A stretch of 7,913 nucleotides of DNA, taken from the NCBI GenBank assembly GCA_904501845.1, contig CAJGCH010000132.1, forward strand, positions 1 to 7,913. Direction: 5' to 3'. Of this stretch, positions 4,919 to 7,913 are shown piece by piece. Every line of letters begins with the position of its first letter. The first letter of the stretch is position 1. The notes under the pieces are model-generated. The model ran no database searches and was not told the origin of the DNA. It was given only the letters and a program-made list of their open reading frames with translations. The translations under genes were made by a program, and so were the position numbers. The DNA comes from an uncultured Bacillaceae bacterium (GTDB lineage Bacteria; Bacillota; Bacilli; Bacillales; Pradoshiaceae).

Positions 4919-7359
4919 CATCCCAAGAAAAATACCGTGATCTTCCCCTAGAGGAGGTCATTGGCGACCGTTTCGGACGCTATAGTAAATACATTATTCA
5001 GGACCGTGCCTTGCCAGATGCAAGGGACGGCCTGAAGCCTGTACAGCGCAGGATTCTTTATGCCATGCATCATGACGGGAATACAAATGAAAAGCCGTAC
5101 CGTAAGTCTGCGAAGACTGTCGGGCTTGTTATCGGTAACTATCACCCGCATGGGGATTCCTCTGTCTATGAAGCGATGGTAAGGATGAGCCAGGAGTGGA
5201 AGCTGCGCCGCGAGCTGATTCAAATGCACGGCAACAACGGGAGCGTCGATGGCGACCCGCCAGCAGCGATGCGGTATACGGAAGCGAGATTATCCTCCAT
5301 TGCCGGCCAATTATTAAGTGATATTGACAAACATACGGTCGATTTTGTGCCTAACTTTGATGACACGGCAGAGGAGCCGGTCGTTTTGCCAGCCAAATAT
5401 CCAAATCTATTGGTTAACGGTTCTACCGGAATTTCTGCCGGGTACGCAACCGAGATTCCGCCGCATAACCTCGGGGAAATCGTGGATGCGACCATTATGC
5501 GTATTGATAGACCGAATTGCTCGGTAGAGGACTTAATGGAAGCCGTCAAAGGTCCTGACTTCCCGACAGGCGGGATTATCCAAGGGACGGACGGCATCAA
5601 GAAGGCTTATGAGACAGGGAAAGGAAAAATCGTCATCCGCAGTAAGACAGAGATTGAAACCTTGCGGGGCGGACGACAGCAAATCCTCATCACGGAAATT
5701 CCGTTTGATGTGAATAAAGCGGCTCTTGTCAAAAAAATCGATGAGCTTCGCCTTGACCGCAAGCTTGAAGGCATTGCCGAGGTACGTGACGAAACAGATC
5801 GAACAGGTTTAAGAATTGTCATTGAATTAAAGAAAGAAATTGATTCAGATGTCATTCTCCAATACTTATTTAAGAACACGGATCTTCAAGTTACATATAA
5901 CTTCAACATGGTTGCCATCTATAAGAAACGACCGCAATTAATGGGTTTGCGAGATATGCTGGATGCCTATATCAATCATAGGCGGGAGGTCATCACAAGA
6001 CGTTCTGAATATGAACTGAAGAAGGCGCGCGAGCGGGAGCATATCGTACAAGGGCTCATCAAGATGATCTCCATTCTTGACCGAGTTATCGCGACGATTC
6101 GTGCCTCCCATGATAAGATGGATGCGAAGAAAAACCTCGTAGCGGAATACGGATTCTCCCAGGCTCAAGCGGAAGCAATTGTTTCCTTGCAATTATACCG
6201 TTTAACAAATACAGATATTACTGCACTTCAGAATGAAGCGGCAGAGCTCCAGGCAAAAATCGCAGAACTGACCGCGATTCTTGGAAGTGAGAAAAAGCTC
6301 ATGGCCGTCATCAAAAAGGAACTGAAAGAAGTCAAAAAAGGCTATGCCGACCCTCGTCGTTCCCAAATCGAGGCGAAGATTGAAGACATTAAGATTAATC
6401 TTGATGTGTTGATTCCAAGTGAGGATGTCATCGTGACAATCACGAAGGAAGGCTATATTAAACGGACAAGCCTTCGTTCCTATACAGCGAGCGGCGGACA
6501 GGACTTTGGGATGAAGGAAGGCGACCGTATCCTGCACAAGATGGATATCAATACGACGGATACGCTTCTGCTCTTCACAAATAAAGGAAGCTATATTTAT
6601 TGCCCAGTCCATCTTCTGCCAGATATCAGATGGAAGGATGCCGGTCAGCATATCAGCAGCATCGTGCCACTTGATAAGGATGATCGGATTGTTAAGGCAA
6701 TCTCAGTCTCCGATTTCGAGAAGCCAGGATATCTGTTATTCATCACGAAGAACGGGATGACCAAGAAATCTGAGCTTGGTTTATACAAAGCAACGCGTTA
6801 CTCCAAGCCATTGGTTGCCCTGAACCTGAAAGGGAATGATGAAGTTGTGGATGTTCATATGACGGACGGAACCAATACCGTCTTCATCGCGACATCTCAT
6901 GGTTATGGCCTTATGTTTAAGGAAGAGGATGTTCCTGTCATTGGGGCAAGGGCTGCCGGTGTGAAAGGCATTAACTTGAAAGAGGATGACTTCGTCGTAA
7001 GCGGTGAGGTATTCACAGATGACAGTTCTTCCATGATTGCGCTTGTGACGCACCGCGGAGCCGTGAAAAAGATGAAACGGACTGAATTCGAAATTGGCGC
7101 TCGGGCGAAAAGAGGCGTGGTCATGCTGCGCGAGCTGAAGAAAAATCCGCATAGGGTTGTCAGCGTGAAAATGCTTGACGATATGGACCAGCTTGTTATC
7201 GTTTCCGAAAAGGGCAAAATGGAAGAAATCAATTCCTTCCAGCTGCGGCCAAGTGATCGTTATTCAAATGGCTCCTTCTTTGTGGATGAAGCAGAGAACG
7301 GCCCAATCATCGATCAATGGGTCGTGAAAGCTCCTAAAAACGAAGAAAATCCTAAATAA
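4915..7359 (+). CDS. parC: DNA topoisomerase IV subunit A (ParC)
   Basis: ParC is the DNA-cleaving subunit of topoisomerase IV. The 814-residue protein, close to the roughly 806 of B. subtilis ParC, has the winged-helix and tower breakage-reunion region in its first 490 residues or so. Catalytic Tyr121 lies in AAMRYTEARL, with its partner Arg120. The quinolone-determining stretch HPHGDSSVYEAM (77-88) carries Ser82 and Glu86, equivalent to S. aureus GrlA Ser80 and Glu84, so the wild-type, drug-sensitive residues are present. A helical coiled region with many Glu and Lys lies around 430-475. The C-terminal beta-pinwheel (about 500-805) shows repeated blades near TKEGYIKR, TNKGSYIY, TKNGMTKK, TSHGYGLMF, THRGAVKK and SEKGKMEE. 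The GyrA-box QRRGGKG is absent, which separates it from GyrA. The tail is charged and poorly conserved. It is expressed with parE and ends before a strong terminator. Confidence 0.97.
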   Translation: MTSQEKYRDLPLEEVIGDRFGRYSKYIIQDRALPDARDGLKPVQRRILYAMHHDGNTNEKPYRKSAKTVGLVIGNYHPHGDSSVYEAMVRMSQEWKLRRELIQMHGNNGSVDGDPPAAMRYTEARLSSIAGQLLSDIDKHTVDFVPNFDDTAEEPVVLPAKYPNLLVNGSTGISAGYATEIPPHNLGEIVDATIMRIDRPNCSVEDLMEAVKGPDFPTGGIIQGTDGIKKAYETGKGKIVIRSKTEIETLRGGRQQILITEIPFDVNKAALVKKIDELRLDRKLEGIAEVRDETDRTGLRIVIELKKEIDSDVILQYLFKNTDLQVTYNFNMVAIYKKRPQLMGLRDMLDAYINHRREVITRRSEYELKKAREREHIVQGLIKMISILDRVIATIRASHDKMDAKKNLVAEYGFSQAQAEAIVSLQLYRLTNTDITALQNEAAELQAKIAELTAILGSEKKLMAVIKKELKEVKKGYADPRRSQIEAKIEDIKINLDVLIPSEDVIVTITKEGYIKRTSLRSYTASGGQDFGMKEGDRILHKMDINTTDTLLLFTNKGSYIYCPVHLLPDIRWKDAGQHISSIVPLDKDDRIVKAISVSDFEKPGYLLFITKNGMTKKSELGLYKATRYSKPLVALNLKGNDEVVDVHMTDGTNTVFIATSHGYGLMFKEEDVPVIGARAAGVKGINLKEDDFVVSGEVFTDDSSSMIALVTHRGAVKKMKRTEFEIGARAKRGVVMLRELKKNPHRVVSVKMLDDMDQLVIVSEKGKMEEINSFQLRPSDRYSNGSFFVDEAENGPIIDQWVVKAPKNEENPK

Positions 7360-7373
7360 GACGAACGATAAGT

Positions 7374-7406
7374 AAAACCGCGAGACAAGAAATCTCGCGG
7401 TTTTTT
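7374..7406 (+). terminator. Rho-independent terminator of parE-parC
   Basis: A 12-bp perfect stem pairs 7374-7385 (aaaaccgcgaga) with 7393-7404 (tctcgcggtttt), loop of 7 nt. It is followed by a T run to 7406, with a second run of seven Ts at 7410-7416. It begins 15 nt after the parC stop. The A run on the left arm gives some ability to work in the opposite direction as well. Confidence 0.92.
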
Positions 7407-7430
7407 ATGTTTTTTTACCATTAAATGCCG

Positions 7431-7436
7431 CATAAT
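7431..7436 (+). promoter_or_regulatory. Candidate -10 before the last gene
   Basis: CATAAT at 7431-7436 matches 5 of 6 of the sigma-A -10 and lies about 55 bp before the start codon of the last gene, after the parC terminator. I see no acceptable -35 at 16-18 bp spacing (TGTTTT at 7408-7413 is poor), so this is weak. The text also resembles the CATAnnnTA -10 of sporulation sigma-K, again without a suitable -35. Confidence 0.2.
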
Positions 7437-7489
7437 TTAATTCTTGCAAGGAAACATAAAGGAGATAATCATTGAACAAAGGAGCTGAA

Positions 7490-7913
7490 ATGATGAAGGC
7501 CGTAAAGTGTATCCTTCTTTGCGCTTGTTTTTTAGTCGTTCATTTTCCCTTGCCGGCGGGTGCCGTAAACAACAGCAGCGAGGTGAAATTGAAATCCTAT
7601 ATGATCGATGTCACAGGGGATGGTAAAAAAGATCAGCTTAGCTTGTATGGGGTTCCGTTTGGGGAGAAGACGAAGTATTACAAGGAATTCAAATTGGTTT
7701 CCATCAATAAAAAGGGAAAGGCTGTGCAGCAAATCACCGGCGGGTTCAGCCCTAACGTAATCTTTGCGGATGTAAATTCTGACCATATAGTAGAGGTCAT
7801 CCTTGAAGTTCCGAATGGCGGAAGCGCTCAGTCGCGTGATTACTATGCCTTCAATGTCTACAATCAAGAAATTGAAGAGGTTCCATTGCCGAAACCGCTG
7901 AATCTCAATGGCT
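7490..7913 (+). CDS. Secreted protein of unknown function, partial (C-terminal end missing)
   Basis: The frame starts at ATG 7490 (or the adjacent ATG 7493) and stays open to the right edge, so only the first 141 residues are seen. Residues 1-25 form a signal peptide: a basic start (MMKAVK), a hydrophobic core with three Cys, and a cleavage site after PAGA (Ala25). A lipobox reading at LCAC (10-13) is unlikely because its hydrophobic stretch is too short. The mature part has two Asp-rich motifs: DVTGDGKKD (40-48) and DVNSDHIVE (94-102), resembling calcium-binding loops of the DxDxDG type. AAAGGAG (7478-7484) is the ribosome binding site. A second site, AAAGGAG at 7458-7464, precedes an in-frame TTG at 7472, which would add six residues. 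The gene sits where B. subtilis has ynfC by my recollection, but I do not recognise it from sequence, so I give no symbol. Confidence 0.72.
   Translation, partial: MMKAVKCILLCACFLVVHFPLPAGAVNNSSEVKLKSYMIDVTGDGKKDQLSLYGVPFGEKTKYYKEFKLVSINKKGKAVQQITGGFSPNVIFADVNSDHIVEVILEVPNGGSAQSRDYYAFNVYNQEIEEVPLPKPLNLNG

Noticed and set aside
1..7913. A novel multi-gene system, mobile element, CRISPR array, tRNA or rRNA.
   Set aside because: No transposase, integrase, terminal inverted repeats, spaced direct repeat array or RNA gene was seen. The genes are conserved Bacillaceae housekeeping genes in familiar order.

Overview
The window reads as a piece of chromosome from a low-to-moderate GC Gram-positive bacterium of the Bacillaceae. 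The evidence is strong AGGAGG-type ribosome binding sites, sigma-A-like promoters, short T-tailed hairpin terminators, and close protein similarity and gene order to the Bacillus subtilis plsY(yneS)-yneT-parE-parC neighbourhood, judged from memory rather than a database search.

Layout from left to right: a terminator (52-103) closes a reverse-strand gene for a membrane-anchored CapA/PgsA-family protein (136-1272). Its upstream region carries a perfect 14-bp palindrome. A second terminator (1377-1406) closes the reverse-strand plsY gene (1412-2023), which encodes the membrane acyltransferase that starts phospholipid synthesis. A roughly 235-bp divergent intergenic region separates plsY from the forward-strand yneT gene (2259-2669, CoA-binding Rossmann protein), which has its own terminator. 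A 269-bp spacer follows, with a doubtful 34-codon ORF, a good sigma-A promoter and a GAAC-N4-GTTC LexA-type operator overlapping its -35 box. Next come parE (2939-4918) and parC (4915-7359), the two subunits of topoisomerase IV, with a 4-nt ATGA overlap. A strong terminator ends this operon (7374-7406), and a secreted protein of unknown function begins at 7490 and runs off the right edge.

Functionally, parE and parC form one co-transcribed, translationally coupled unit for the chromosome-decatenating topoisomerase, probably under SOS control. plsY, yneT and the capA-like gene each look like separate transcription units. The window is mostly ordinary core genome. I did not find a novel multi-gene system, mobile element, CRISPR array, tRNA or rRNA. 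The items most worth a second look are the LexA-type operator at parE, the palindrome upstream of the capA-like gene, the paired direct repeats between plsY and yneT, and the paired Asp-rich motifs in the unidentified secreted protein.
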